Source: Alcanivoracaceae bacterium (GTDB lineage Bacteria > Pseudomonadota > Gammaproteobacteria > Pseudomonadales > Alcanivoracaceae). From it: a stretch of DNA of 64,000 nucleotides. Location: assembly GCA_029210325.1 (NCBI GenBank), contig JARGPU010000001.1, positions 1,374,126 to 1,438,125 on the forward strand, read 5' to 3'. Below the pieces are notes generated by a model. The model ran no database searches and was not told the DNA's origin. It worked only from the letters and a program-made list of their open reading frames with translations. Of this stretch, positions 9,872-21,000 are shown one piece after another. Numbering within the stretch: position 1 is the first letter of the stretch; every line of letters begins with the position of its first letter. A program made the translations under genes and the position numbers.

Positions 9872-10660
9872 ATGAGAAAAATACTCGCCATAGTGCTGAC
9901 TGTTTTTATTTCTAGTGTTTGCTTGGCGCAGGCGCAAACCGCCGAAGAAAAAGGCCTTGAGATTGCCCGTGAGGCAGACCGCCGTGGCGAAGGGTTTGGC
10001 GACTATGAGGCGAGCATGAAGATGGTGCTCAGCAGCCGTCGTGGTGATCGCTCAGAGCGGGACCTGCGTGTGCGCACTCTGGAAGGCAAAGACGGCGAGG
10101 GCGACAAGGGGCTGACCATCTTTGATACCCCGGCCGATGTACGCGGCACCGCACTGTTGAGTTGGAGCCACGCTGATCGTGACGATGATCAGTGGCTTTA
10201 CCTGCCGGCCCTGAAGCGCGTTAAAACCATTGCCTCGCGGAGTCAGTCGGGGGCATTTATGGGCAGCGAGTTTGCCTTCGAAGATATGCGTGCTCAGGAA
10301 GTAGACAAGTACACCTATAAGTATCTTCGCGACGAACCCTGTGGCGAGCTGACCTGCTTTGTTTTTGAGCGTTATCCGCAAGACAAGTATTCCGGATACA
10401 CCCGTCAGGTGGTGTGGATGGATCAGGCGGAGTACCGGGTTCATAAAATTGACTACTACGACCGCAAGCAGAGTCTCCTCAAGACTCTGTCGGTGAGTGA
10501 GCATAGTCAATATCTGGAACGTTTCTGGCAGCCCGGGCGGATGGAAATGGTGAATCACCAGACCGGCAAGACGACCGAGTTGCTGTGGAGTGACTACCAG
10601 TTCAACACGGGCCTGAGTGAGTCGGATTTCACCCAGAACAGCCTTATGCGAGCGCGCTGA
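9872..10660 (+). CDS. Periplasmic outer-membrane lipoprotein-sorting-like protein (LolA fold)
   Basis: 262 residues from the ATG at 9872 with AGGAGA upstream. Signal peptide to about residue 22 (SSVCLAQAQT), then a LolA/LolB-type open-barrel domain with motifs typical of the family annotated as outer membrane lipoprotein-sorting protein: DDDQWLYLPALKRVKTIA, GSFMGSEF-like and VVWMDQAEYRVHKIDYYD. Such proteins often occur with RND/MMPL exporters and may carry lipids through the periplasm. Here the partner is the beta-barrel gene three bases downstream, and no RND gene is present. Confidence 0.82.
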   Translation: MRKILAIVLTVFISSVCLAQAQTAEEKGLEIAREADRRGEGFGDYEASMKMVLSSRRGDRSERDLRVRTLEGKDGEGDKGLTIFDTPADVRGTALLSWSHADRDDDQWLYLPALKRVKTIASRSQSGAFMGSEFAFEDMRAQEVDKYTYKYLRDEPCGELTCFVFERYPQDKYSGYTRQVVWMDQAEYRVHKIDYYDRKQSLLKTLSVSEHSQYLERFWQPGRMEMVNHQTGKTTELLWSDYQFNTGLSESDFTQNSLMRAR

Positions 10661-10663
10661 TCC

Positions 10664-11845
10664 ATGCGTTGGCGGCTATTGGCTATCGGTCTGGGGCTGC
10701 TGACAGATAACGTGCCGGCTCTGGCGTGGGAATGGCGCGGTGAAGTGGGCCTTGAAGGTCGCTATTTCACTGCGGGGCCCGGTGCCGAGGGTTACTGGCA
10801 CAATAGCTCCGCGTATCTGCAGGGGCAGCTATTGCATGAGTGGAACGATCGTCGCGATCTTTTTACCTTCACTCCGTTCTTTCGCGTTGATGAAAATGAC
10901 CCAGAGCGCACCCACGGCGATATCCGCGAGCTAATCTGGATTCATGTTGCCGATCAGTGGGAGTCTCGGATTGGTATTGGCAAGGTATTCTGGGGCGTCA
11001 CTGAGGGTCGTCATCTGGTCGATATTATTAACCAGACAGACGCTGTCGAGCAGCAGGATATGGAAAGCAAACTTGGCCAGCCAATGATTAACCTGTCCAT
11101 GGTGCGCAGCTGGGGCACCTTGGATTTTTATGTTTTGCCGGGCTTTCGTCAGCGTACCTACGCGGGAGTTGATGGTCGCCCCTCATTACCGCTTCCGGTG
11201 GAGGCCGATGCGGCGCGCTACGCCTCATCGGCTGAGGAAAATCGGATTGATGGGGCCGTGCGCTGGCAACACATGTTTGGCAGCTTGCAACTTGCCCTGT
11301 CTCATTTCTCTGGCACCGGCCGTGAGCCACTTCTATTTATTCGTTTTCCTGAGTTGCAGTATGAGCCCTACTATCCAGTGATCGAACAGTCTGGAATTGA
11401 GCTGCAGTACCTGCTCGGTGGCTGGTTATTCAAGGCAGAAGCGATTCGCCGCAGTGGCAATCGTTTCGAAGGAGCCATGCGCGCCGCAGATGTAGGCTTT
11501 GAATTTACCCAGCCGGGCCTGTGGGGAACCGGTATGGATATGGGCTGGATCGTCGAATATCTGTGGGAAGATCGCGATGATCCGTTTGCCTCAGCGTTGT
11601 CTAGCGATGTGCTGCTCGGTAACCGACTGACCTTCAATGATATTGCTTCCACAGAACTACTTTGGGGGCTGATTTGGGACCCGGATACGGGCGAACGTAT
11701 TTACACGCTGGAATCCAGTCGCCGCTTTGGCAGTCAATGGCGGGCTACCCTGGAAGGGCAGTTCTACAGCCGGGTGGGCAGATCGCCTCTGTCCCTGGTT
11801 GCAGATGAAGACCTGATTCAGCTTGAAGTGATTCGTTATTTCTGA
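10664..11845 (+). CDS. Predicted outer-membrane beta-barrel protein
   Basis: 393 residues with a short signal peptide (cleavage likely after NVPALA) and alternating polar/aromatic strands throughout, ending in an aromatic residue (LEVIRYF), the classic beta-barrel assembly signal. Conserved stretches such as RIGIGKVFWGVTEGRHLVD and WGTLDFYVLPGFRQRTY resemble uncharacterised barrel proteins that travel with LolA-like genes. Only three bases separate it from the upstream gene, so the pair is almost certainly one operon. The transported or assembled substrate is unknown. Confidence 0.75.
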   Translation: MRWRLLAIGLGLLTDNVPALAWEWRGEVGLEGRYFTAGPGAEGYWHNSSAYLQGQLLHEWNDRRDLFTFTPFFRVDENDPERTHGDIRELIWIHVADQWESRIGIGKVFWGVTEGRHLVDIINQTDAVEQQDMESKLGQPMINLSMVRSWGTLDFYVLPGFRQRTYAGVDGRPSLPLPVEADAARYASSAEENRIDGAVRWQHMFGSLQLALSHFSGTGREPLLFIRFPELQYEPYYPVIEQSGIELQYLLGGWLFKAEAIRRSGNRFEGAMRAADVGFEFTQPGLWGTGMDMGWIVEYLWEDRDDPFASALSSDVLLGNRLTFNDIASTELLWGLIWDPDTGERIYTLESSRRFGSQWRATLEGQFYSRVGRSPLSLVADEDLIQLEVIRYF

Positions 11846-11909
11846 GGCTAAAGAGTCACAGCCGGCGCACCGGGCAGCGCCAGCCTGATGTGAATAGAAA
11901 AACCATAGC

Positions 11910-12368
11910 TTAGAGATCTTCGAGGCGCAGAGCGTCGCGAACGGTACGCATCTTCTCCTGAACTTCACCGCTACACAGGTTATCGAACAGCGCTTTGGTG
12001 GCCGGAGTGGGAGCCTTTGCAGCTAATACAGCGTACATATCAATCAGTACGTCATGAAACTTAATTGACAGCGCCAGTACGGTTTCGGTGTCCACTTTTT
12101 CCAACGTGTCGCACAGGGCGTTGAGATCCGGTGGCAGCTTGATGTCCGGTGCCTGATCGTACCAGGTGGCTAGCAGCGACTCCGCCGCATCTTCTTCATA
12201 TTGCTGCAGAGCAGCGCTCAAGGCCCGTTCATGCTCAGCCAGATACTGCAATAACATGCCCACGCGGTCCTTCTCGTGTCCCTTTGCAATGCCGTCGTAG
12301 TCATTGGCAAGCGTGTCGTGAAAGGTGCGTGTCCAGTCGATTACTTCGCTGATCTGGCGAAAACGCAT
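11910..12368 (-). CDS. Helical conserved protein, ferritin/hemerythrin-like bundle
   Basis: 152-residue, all-alpha protein without signal peptide or membrane segment. His and Glu/Asp residues recur along helices (TFHDTLANDYD, LAEHERALSAALQQYEEDA, SIKFHDVLIDMYAVL), as in ferritin-like or hemerythrin-like metal-binding bundles, but I cannot assign a full metal site. It stands alone between the beta-barrel gene and the end of recD. Function unknown; the gene itself is well supported by its good start and codon use. Confidence 0.65.
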   Translation of the reverse strand: MRFRQISEVIDWTRTFHDTLANDYDGIAKGHEKDRVGMLLQYLAEHERALSAALQQYEEDAAESLLATWYDQAPDIKLPPDLNALCDTLEKVDTETVLALSIKFHDVLIDMYAVLAAKAPTPATKALFDNLCSGEVQEKMRTVRDALRLEDL

Positions 12369-12454
12369 AATGTTTTCTCCTTGCGTAGCGGTTCAGGTGC
12401 GCAGGGCTAATCATGACCCGGTACAGACTAGCTGATCATGACCTGTATCAATAG

Positions 12455-14386
12455 CTAGCCGTGTAGTCGGGCAGCAAGGCCCGAGGCGCGCACGGTCGGG
12501 CGAGCTGGCAGGGCCAGGGCGGCGGCTGTGCCCAGTACCGTGAAGTGTTGGCGCGCCCGAGTGATGGCGGTGTATAGCAGCTCACGGCTGACGCCCTGCT
12601 GGTTGTCTGGTAACACCAGTGCAGCGTGGCGGAACTCGGAGCCTTGAGATTTGTGCACGGTCATGGCGTAGACACTGTCGACCCCTTCAAGGCGACTGGG
12701 CAGCACCAGACTGATGTGGCCATCGGCCAAACGGAAGGCGACGCGCAGCATGGCGGGTTGCCCCGCCGCTGCCAGATTGAGGGTGACACCTACGTCGCCG
12801 TTCATCAGGCCAAGCTGGTAGTCGTTACGCGTCATGATCACCGGACGCCCCTCATACCAGCCTTCGGCGCGGCCGATCAAACCGGAACGGTGCAGTGCCC
12901 GGGCAATGCGCTGGTTTAGTCCAGCGACACCGGCGTCGCCCTCGCGCAGGGCGCAAAGCAGTTGGAAATCATCGAACGCAGTAAGTACCTCAGTGGCCCA
13001 ATTCTCGGTGCCGCTGTCGGTTGCTGGGCGCTTTTGCTCAAGTACTTTCAGGTAATGGCTATAACCGTCCACAGATAACCGGGTCAGGCTTTGATCCTGC
13101 AGCGAGCTCAGGGTGCGCTGCTCGATGTCGTGATGATTTTTCTGCCATACCGCAGTCAGCTGATCCCGTTGCCCGCGGTTCACCGCCCGTGCCAGCTCGC
13201 CGATGCCACTGTCAGCGCTGAATCGATGACTGACGCGCAGCATGGCGGTCTGCTGAGCCAGTGCACTGCCGTTGCCGGCAAAGGCGCTGACATCTTCGCC
13301 GCAGTGTTGCTGCAACCAGTTGACGGTGTCGCTGTTGTACTGGCCGCTATCAGAGCCGAGGCACAGGTTGCCGAGCACCGCGCCTGCCTCCACGGAGGAG
13401 AGCTGATCCTTGTCGCCGATCAGAATCAATCTGGTGTCCGGGCGCAGTGCGTCCAGCAGGCTGGCGGTCATATCCAGATCCATCATTGATGCCTCATCAA
13501 CAACGACTAAATCCGCATGCAGCGGATTGTGGCGATGATGACGAAAGCTGCGGCTGTCCGGGCGGCTGCCAAGAAGTTTATGTAACGTGCTGACTTCCGC
13601 TGGGATTTGATCGCGCACCGCTGCATCAAGTGGCAGGCTGGCAATGGCGCTACTGATGGACGATTTTAGCCGTGCAGCGGCTTTGCCGGTGGGGGCAGCA
13701 AGGCGGATACGTAATGCGGCGCCTTGTTCCATGGCCACCGATTGCAGCAGGCCGAGCAGGCGTACCACCGTGGTGGTTTTACCGGTGCCCGGGCCGCCGG
13801 TGATCAGAGTGAATGCGCTGCGACTGGCCAATGCGCAGGCGATTTTTTGCCAGTCAGGCTGACCATCCTGGCGCGGCGGGAACAGTGTATCCAGACGTTG
13901 CTTCAGCTGAGCAGGTGCGGTCACGGGATAGGTCAAACGTGTACCAATATGTTCCGCGACATCAGCTTCATAGCGAAAATAGCGGCGCAGATAAAGGCGA
14001 TGGTTATCCACAATCAGCGGCGCCGATGCATGCGGCTTCTCGCTGCTGGCAACTACGGCAGAGTGTTGCAGTGCATCAAGCAGATCAGCAAGAGTTTGCT
14101 GCTTTAGCCAATGTAGAGGGGACTCGGAGCTATCGCTGCCTGGCGGGTGGGAAAACAGTTGCGACGGGGTCGCCACTGCGCGTTGCAAATCGACACAGAT
14201 GTCGCCTTGCCCTAATTGTTGGCTGGCTAGCGCCGCCAGTAACAGCACTCGTTCGTCCTGCTCGTTGCCATCATCCATCAGCATGGCTGCCAAGGCTCGA
14301 TCCAGTGGCCGCATCCAGCGCGCAGCAATCCATTGATCAAGTCGTGCCAGTGCCGGGTGTTGCAGGGATAGGAAATCAGATGACAT
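12455..14386 (-). CDS. recD: Exodeoxyribonuclease V subunit alpha RecD
   Basis: Fast 5'-3' helicase subunit of RecBCD, which processes double-strand breaks and degrades linear foreign DNA. 643 residues from MSSDFLSLQHPALARLD; the upstream in-frame codons lie inside recB. Superfamily 1B motifs: Walker A GGPGTGKTTTVVR, Walker B VVDEASMMD, ILIGDKDQLSSVEAG, and the C-terminal motif VHKSQGSEF with LYTAITRARQ. The start overlaps the recB stop by 11 bases, consistent with translational coupling and one-to-one assembly. Confidence 0.96.
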   Translation of the reverse strand: MSSDFLSLQHPALARLDQWIAARWMRPLDRALAAMLMDDGNEQDERVLLLAALASQQLGQGDICVDLQRAVATPSQLFSHPPGSDSSESPLHWLKQQTLADLLDALQHSAVVASSEKPHASAPLIVDNHRLYLRRYFRYEADVAEHIGTRLTYPVTAPAQLKQRLDTLFPPRQDGQPDWQKIACALASRSAFTLITGGPGTGKTTTVVRLLGLLQSVAMEQGAALRIRLAAPTGKAAARLKSSISSAIASLPLDAAVRDQIPAEVSTLHKLLGSRPDSRSFRHHRHNPLHADLVVVDEASMMDLDMTASLLDALRPDTRLILIGDKDQLSSVEAGAVLGNLCLGSDSGQYNSDTVNWLQQHCGEDVSAFAGNGSALAQQTAMLRVSHRFSADSGIGELARAVNRGQRDQLTAVWQKNHHDIEQRTLSSLQDQSLTRLSVDGYSHYLKVLEQKRPATDSGTENWATEVLTAFDDFQLLCALREGDAGVAGLNQRIARALHRSGLIGRAEGWYEGRPVIMTRNDYQLGLMNGDVGVTLNLAAAGQPAMLRVAFRLADGHISLVLPSRLEGVDSVYAMTVHKSQGSEFRHAALVLPDNQQGVSRELLYTAITRARQHFTVLGTAAALALPARPTVRASGLAARLHG

Positions 14387-17300
14387 CGGCGCTCTCCGGA
14401 ACTGGCTGGCCGCGGAACAGGGAGTCCAGTGCATTGATTAGCTCAATGGTAGGTGGCTGAAAAAACACCCCGCGACTGTCGCTGTACAGGCCGCGCAAGA
14501 ACAGTAGTGAGGCACCGCCAAGCTGTTGCTGTGGTTGATAGCTTTTGCCGAGCCGTGACCGCAACAGGCGGTGCAGGGCGAGCAGGTAGAGGCACAGCTG
14601 CACATCGTAGCGTTTTTCCAGTACCGCTTCGGCCATGGCGCTATCGCTGTAGCTGCTGTTGTCCGGGCCAAGCCAGTTGGATTTGTAGTCAGCAACGAAA
14701 TAACGGTCCTGATCAACAAATACCAGATCAATAAAGCCCTTCAACATGCCGTTAAGCATGTCCTGACGTAGTGCTGGGCGCGGCTGGCCGGGCAGCACAT
14801 AACGGCGCACCAGTTGATCCAGTGCTGTGGTGGACACCGCAGTGGACTGAATCCAGAACTCCATTTCCGGTTGACACTGGTGGCGCGGTAGATCCGCCAG
14901 ACACAGTGACTGATCGGCGAATGGCAGGGTGGTTCGCAGGTAGTCGCCGAACCATTGGTCAAGCATGTGCTGGTAATCCTCCCAGCCCGGTAACCGGCAG
15001 CGGCGCTGTAATTGCTGGCGGAATTCGTCGCGCCGCCGCTCAGCCAGCGTGGTGAAGTCCTGAGTGCAGGCCCACTCCAGTAAGCCATGCAGGAAGGTGC
15101 CGGCCTGCGGACCGCGGACAAATGTATGGATGCTGTTTTCCTGTGCTGCCGGCACTGGCAACACCTCAGTCTGATGCTTTTCTTCAGAGATCACTTCGTC
15201 GCGGACGTGCCGTGGCGTTTCTCCGGCGCTGATGGCTTCCGGTTCCAGCGCGCTGTAGCTGGCAATCCACCAGTGCTCTGCAGCCGGCGCTTGATAACTG
15301 CGCGCGGCTGCCAGTGTCGGGGCATCACTGCCAAACACCGCTGCAATCTGATTGCTTTCTGGTGCTGGCTTCAGGGCGACGTGGGTACAGCCGCTGGCCA
15401 ATGCGCTCAGAGGCGCGCCCAGTTGGGTCGGCTGAAGCTCGTTGCCACCGGTAAGCACATAACCAATAGCGCTGCGAGGCAAGTCAGTGCGATTTTTACT
15501 GTTACCGATGCGCATTGGCGCGATGCCAAGCCAGCAAGCATGACGGGCTCGGGTGACGGCGACGTAGAGCAAACGCAGGTCCTCCGCCAGACGTTCCCGT
15601 TCAGCGCGCTGAATATCATTTGCGCTCGGTGTCAGGGTCAGGCGCAGGGAATTGTCTTCATCATGGAAGGCCAGTGGCAGATGTTTGCCGTCCTGCGCCC
15701 GGAAGGTACAGATAAAGGGCAGAAATACCAGCGGGTATTCCAGGCCTTTGGATTTGTGAATGGTGACGATACGAATCAGGTCGGCGTCACTTTCCAGACG
15801 AAGAATATGCTCTTCTCCGCCGTCGTCATCGCCCGAGTCGATGGATTCCGCCAGCCAGCGCACCAGTGCCAGTTCGCCATCCAGCTGTCCGGCAGCGCGC
15901 TGGGCCAGTTCGGCCAGATGGAGCAGGTTCGTCAGGCCTCGCTCATCACCAGCATCAAGCAGCCTGGCGGGGACCTGATAATCACGTAGCAGTGCACGAA
16001 TCATCGGTAGCACACCATGGCGCTGCCATTGACGGTGGTACAGGTGGAATTGATCTACTTTGGCTTCCCACTTTTGCTCGTCCTGACCGAGCTCGTCCAG
16101 TTGCTGCCAGTTCAGCGCGAGGGTCGAGGTGGCCAGTGCGGCGCGAATTTTTTGCTCTGACTCCGGCTCCGCTGCGGCCTGTAGCCAGCACAGCAGATCC
16201 GCCGCCTCAGTGCTGTCGAAAACACTGTCTTTATCGGATAGATACACGCTGCGCAGGCCACGTTCGCTCAGCGCCGCGCGGATGTTGGCAGCCTCACCAC
16301 CATCGCGTACCAAAACGGCGATATCAGCGGGGCGCAGCGCGGTGATGCTGCCATTTTTGTCAAAGCCACAGCGACCGGCGCTGGCCAGATTTAGCAGACG
16401 AACAATTTCCGAGGCGCTGCGCTGGGCCATCTCTTGCAGGTACTGTCCCTTGGACATGCTCGGGTCGTCACCGTCGTTGTCGAGCTGCCAGAGAGTCATG
16501 GCGTCACAGGGCTGTCCGTCGATCATTAATCGTTCGGCCCGGTCATTGGCCTGCACCGGGGTAAAGGGAATGTCCCGGTATAGGAAACTGCCGTCCGGGT
16601 AGCTGCTGGCATATTCGAACAGGTGGTTGGCGGCCTCGACCAGACCTTTCGCTGAACGGAAGTTTTTATCCAGTGTGTAAAGGTTTTCTTCGGTGGCGCG
16701 TCGCGCAGCCAGATAGGTGTGAATATCGGCGCCACGAAACGCATAGATGGCCTGCTTCGGGTCACCAATCATCAACCATGCGCAGCCTGGCTGATCCGCA
16801 TACAGTGTGCTGAACACCTGATACTGCACCGGGTCGGTGTCCTGAAACTCATCGATCATCGCCACGGGAAACTGCTGCCGGATAATGGCGGCAAGGCGGG
16901 CACCATGAGGACCGGTCAGGGCATCACGTAACCGACTGAGCATATCATCATAGCCAATCATGCCATGGGAGCGTTTGTACTGATCCAGTCGCTCACTAAT
17001 CCATTGGCCAGCATGGGGAAGCAAAGCCGCTTTCAGGTCGGGTAACCGCTCATCAATACCATGTAGTTCATCAATCGCAGCAATAGCGGGATGGCTGATG
17101 ATCTCGGGAATCTTGTCGCTGGCGGCGCGCAGTGAGGCGCTGTTGATACGCTCAAAAAATACCGAGCTTTCAAGTTCGGGGCTGATCTGCTCCGGGTTTT
17201 CCAGCCAGCTGATGATCTTTTTGAACCACTTGCCAATATCTGCGCTGCGACTGGGCTTGCTCTTAAGCAATCGTTTGCTTTCCCAGGCCGCCTCGAACTT

Positions 17301-18047
17301 GCCGAGCAGGTCTCCGGTCCACTGGCCCCAACGATCACGCAGATCATTGAGCGCCGCTTCACGTTCGCTGATTACCTGCCTGATGATTTCCTCAGGCCGG
17401 CGCAACTCTTCAGAGAAATACTGCTGGTTGCCCAGCATCGGGCGAACCGCCTTGATTAACTGGGCCGGTGTTGGCCACTGCTTTAACAACGCCGCGGTGC
17501 ACTGCTCATCCATGTCATAGAAAAAGGTGCGCCAGTAATCCATGGTGGCCTGCTCGCGCAGTTGTTGTTCATCTTTTTTCAACTCCATGGTGAACAGGCT
17601 GCCGGAGTCGAAGGCATGTTGGCGCAACATGCGGTTGCAGAAGCCATGAATGGTGTAGATCGCCGCTTCATCCATCCACTGGGCGGCGGCATCAAGGCGA
17701 GCCGCGCAGGTGGCGTGGTCTTGCGGCGGATATTCCCGCATCAGTTGTTGCAGAAATAGGTCGTTGTCTTGCACCGGCAATCGTCCGGCGAAACATAAGG
17801 CGGCGTCAGCCAGGCGGGCGCGGATCCGGTCTCGCAATTCACGGGTGGCCGCTTCGGTGAAAGTCACCACGAGAATGTCGGGTGGTAACAGCATTTTATC
17901 TGGGCCATTGCCATGGTCGTTACCATGGCCCAGCACCAGGCGCACATAAAGCGCCGCCAGGGTGTAGGTCTTGCCGGTACCGGCACTGGCTTCGATCAGT
18001 CTGCTGCCATGCAACGGGAAGCGAATCGGATCAAGAATATTACTCAT
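14376..18047 (-). CDS. recB: Exodeoxyribonuclease V subunit beta RecB
   Basis: Helicase-nuclease subunit of RecBCD (3'-5' helicase, the single nuclease site, and RecA loading). 1223 residues from MSNILDPIRFPLHGSRLIEA; 26 additional upstream codons overlap recC and do not resemble RecB. Walker A is ASAGTGKTYTLAALY, motif II is VAMIDEFQDTDPVQ, and the C-terminal RecB nuclease domain has GFIDLVFVDQ and VADYKSNWLG with the D and DYK residues. Its start overlaps the recC stop by 8 bases. Confidence 0.97.
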   Translation of the reverse strand: MSNILDPIRFPLHGSRLIEASAGTGKTYTLAALYVRLVLGHGNDHGNGPDKMLLPPDILVVTFTEAATRELRDRIRARLADAALCFAGRLPVQDNDLFLQQLMREYPPQDHATCAARLDAAAQWMDEAAIYTIHGFCNRMLRQHAFDSGSLFTMELKKDEQQLREQATMDYWRTFFYDMDEQCTAALLKQWPTPAQLIKAVRPMLGNQQYFSEELRRPEEIIRQVISEREAALNDLRDRWGQWTGDLLGKFEAAWESKRLLKSKPSRSADIGKWFKKIISWLENPEQISPELESSVFFERINSASLRAASDKIPEIISHPAIAAIDELHGIDERLPDLKAALLPHAGQWISERLDQYKRSHGMIGYDDMLSRLRDALTGPHGARLAAIIRQQFPVAMIDEFQDTDPVQYQVFSTLYADQPGCAWLMIGDPKQAIYAFRGADIHTYLAARRATEENLYTLDKNFRSAKGLVEAANHLFEYASSYPDGSFLYRDIPFTPVQANDRAERLMIDGQPCDAMTLWQLDNDGDDPSMSKGQYLQEMAQRSASEIVRLLNLASAGRCGFDKNGSITALRPADIAVLVRDGGEAANIRAALSERGLRSVYLSDKDSVFDSTEAADLLCWLQAAAEPESEQKIRAALATSTLALNWQQLDELGQDEQKWEAKVDQFHLYHRQWQRHGVLPMIRALLRDYQVPARLLDAGDERGLTNLLHLAELAQRAAGQLDGELALVRWLAESIDSGDDDGGEEHILRLESDADLIRIVTIHKSKGLEYPLVFLPFICTFRAQDGKHLPLAFHDEDNSLRLTLTPSANDIQRAERERLAEDLRLLYVAVTRARHACWLGIAPMRIGNSKNRTDLPRSAIGYVLTGGNELQPTQLGAPLSALASGCTHVALKPAPESNQIAAVFGSDAPTLAAARSYQAPAAEHWWIASYSALEPEAISAGETPRHVRDEVISEEKHQTEVLPVPAAQENSIHTFVRGPQAGTFLHGLLEWACTQDFTTLAERRRDEFRQQLQRRCRLPGWEDYQHMLDQWFGDYLRTTLPFADQSLCLADLPRHQCQPEMEFWIQSTAVSTTALDQLVRRYVLPGQPRPALRQDMLNGMLKGFIDLVFVDQDRYFVADYKSNWLGPDNSSYSDSAMAEAVLEKRYDVQLCLYLLALHRLLRSRLGKSYQPQQQLGGASLLFLRGLYSDSRGVFFQPPTIELINALDSLFRGQPVPESADVI

Positions 18048-21000
18048 GGCCGGCCACCTCGCTGTGAGCAAGCAGGGGGCCATAAAGTCGCCGCGCCCAA
18101 TGGCAGAATGCGGGTTCTTCACCATGCTGTGCGGTGGTCAATGCGGTAAAGTCGGGAAATGCCCGGCGCAGAGCCTGATGGTTGCCATAGCTGACTTCGC
18201 CTCTGGCGCTATTGTTGCCATAGTTATTGCCCTGATAGGCATCGCGGGCCTTGTTTAATGGATTGCTTTTGCTGGTGCCGGTGGCCTGCGCCTGTTCTGC
18301 AGCAACAAAGGCAAAGCCTGTGCGACAGGCCAGTGGTAATGGTTCACATAGCCCGGCCAACCAGCCGTCCAGCAACTCGGTCAGATACTCGTTGGCACGA
18401 GCGGCATCCATGGCTGTCAGGGTAACAAGCTGGTCACTGCCAATGATCACGCTATCCACTGCCAGACCGGCGGCATTGGCGAGCAGGTGCAGGGCCCAGT
18501 CATTGAGTAGCCGATGAGGTTTATCTTTTAATGCTCCGGCCACCACGTTAAGCCTGGCCCGCTGGCCACTTTCGTCAGTGCGCAGATCGTTTAACCAGTC
18601 TTCCACTATAAACAGCTGCTGATTAACGGCTAGCTCAATGTAAACCTCTTCCAGCTTGCTGAGCTGGGAAAATCGACTGCAATACTCCTGCCAGCAGGAC
18701 AGGGCCTGCCAGGCCTGCTCGCCAAGGTTATCTACCAGTATCTCGCCGGCGTGACCTACGGGTAACGAGCCACTACGCAGTAACTGGCGGCGCGCTTGGC
18801 TAAATGCGCTTTCCTGATCATGGACGGCGGCCTGCATGACCGCGCTGAGTAGAGTGGTTTCAATCTGGTGTTTATCCAAACCATCCAGCGCAAAGGGTTC
18901 GTCTTCTTGGGCGCTACTATCTTCACCAGCAAAGCGCACTTTCAGCCGTTCATTAAAGAATAGCTGGGGCGGACTTTTAATAAACCGGGATAGCTGTGAG
19001 GCATTCAGGTGAATGGCGTCAGTGTTGTCCGGCAGCGGCAGCACTTGCTGATCGCTGTGGCTGATTTGATCGTGCGCTGCGCGCCATTCCTGATCATAGG
19101 AAAACAAGGCCGGGTTCCGTTCATCGAAGTATTTCGGACTGAATGGCTGCAGCGGGTGGATAACGGTGATTTGCTCTATCAGCTTGCCTTGTTCAGTAGT
19201 GAATGCTGAGGCGAGGTAATCGCGCAACTGGGCCACTAATACAGACGGAGGTCGCTCATGGTTGTCGCGCACATCGCGCCCCACCCAACTGATATAGAGT
19301 GCTTCGCGGCTAGCTAGCAACGCTTCCAGAAAGAGATAGCGGTCATCATCACGGCGCGAGCGATCGCCGGGGCGGTAGTGGCCGCGGCCAGCCATCAGGT
19401 CAAAGTCCAGCGGCATCTGTGCGCGCGGATAATCACCATCATTCATACCGAGCAAACAGACGCGGCGAAACGGAATGCTACGCATGGGCATAAGTGTGCA
19501 AAAGTTTACCCGGCCGGCAAGGAAACGCTGCGACAGGCCGCCCTGATCAAGAGCCCCTAGCCACGCTTCGCGTGCTACAGATAGCGGCAGCGTTTCGGTA
19601 AAGCCGGCTTCGCCACAGGCGTCCTGCCAATCAGCCAGGGCTTCCAGCAGTGCCGCCTGTAGTTGCAAGTCCTGATCTTCCTGCAGGATAAAAAGATCGT
19701 CGAGCAGTTCGTGCAAACGCTGCAGCCACTGTTCCGGGGTGCCAGGCTGACTTAGCAGCTGCCAGTATTTTTCCAGTTTGCTCAGCAGCTCATACAGCTG
19801 GCCGGCAAGCTTTGCCTGCAAACCAGCCACTTCCGCATAGGGCTGGATATTTTGCCAACTGATATCGCCGCCACCGAGATACCCCAGCAGCATGCGTTTG
19901 ATGCCAAATGTCCAGCTGTTTTGACTGAAGCCATCTGGCAGATCAAGACTGCCGCGTTGCCGCGCATGCAGGCCCCAGCGGATACCGGATTCATGTACCC
20001 AGCGTCGCAGGGTAGGCAGGTCCGCTTCCGCAATAGCAAAGCGTTGGCGCAGCGGCGCCACATCCAGCAGGTCGAGCAGATCGCTGACGGTAAAACGGCA
20101 GCGGGGTAGGTTGAGTAATGCTTCCAGCGCAATGGCAAAGGGCATTCGATGACGCTGACTGCGATCAGAAATCGTGTAGGGGATTTTCTGGGCGTCTGGA
20201 GCAGTGCCAAATACCGCATCGATATGCGGTGCGTAGGTCTCAATGTCGGGCACCATAACAATGATGTCACGAGGGCGCAGTGGCTCGCTGCTTTCTACGC
20301 TGGCGGCAAAGGCGGCCAGCAGTTGGTCGTGCAGGATTTCCACCTCGCGCTGTGGACTGTGGCTGCAATGGAACTGGATCGACTGATCCAGTTCGATCGG
20401 CACCGACTGATCGGGCAATGGCTCCAGATCAAGAATCGACTGTTGCACGGTGGCCAGCAGGCTATGTGGTGCCTTGTGGTGGTCGGCAACCGGATAAAAC
20501 AGGTCAATCTGGTTGAACCAGTCACGATAGCGCTCGGGCACATCGTAGTCATATAACAGGCCAATATAGTCACGGGCCTGTTTGCCCCAGGCGGCTAATA
20601 AAGGATGGCCATGGCGGGGCAATTCATCATCGCCGGGCACAGCCATAGAGGCTTTGTGCTGATGTCGGTTCTGATTCAGGCGTAGCAGTGCCTTGTCTTC
20701 GATGATGTCCGCCCAGTAGTGCTGGCAGGGATTCTGTACCAGCATCAGGATTTGGCAGTGCGGTGATAGAGCATGCAGTGCATCAAGCACTTGACTGGGT
20801 AGCGAGGTGATGCCGAATACCACCAGCCGTCGCGGCAGCCCCTGGGGAATGGCGCCATTTTCCAGCGCTGCCATAAAGGCCTGATGCACATGGGCGCGGC
20901 TAGTCAGCTTTTGCTCATCGGCGAGATCGGCAATCAGGGCCTGCCATAGTTCGGCCTGCCAGTGCTGATCCTCAGGCAGTGGCGCGCGATCACCCCGGGG

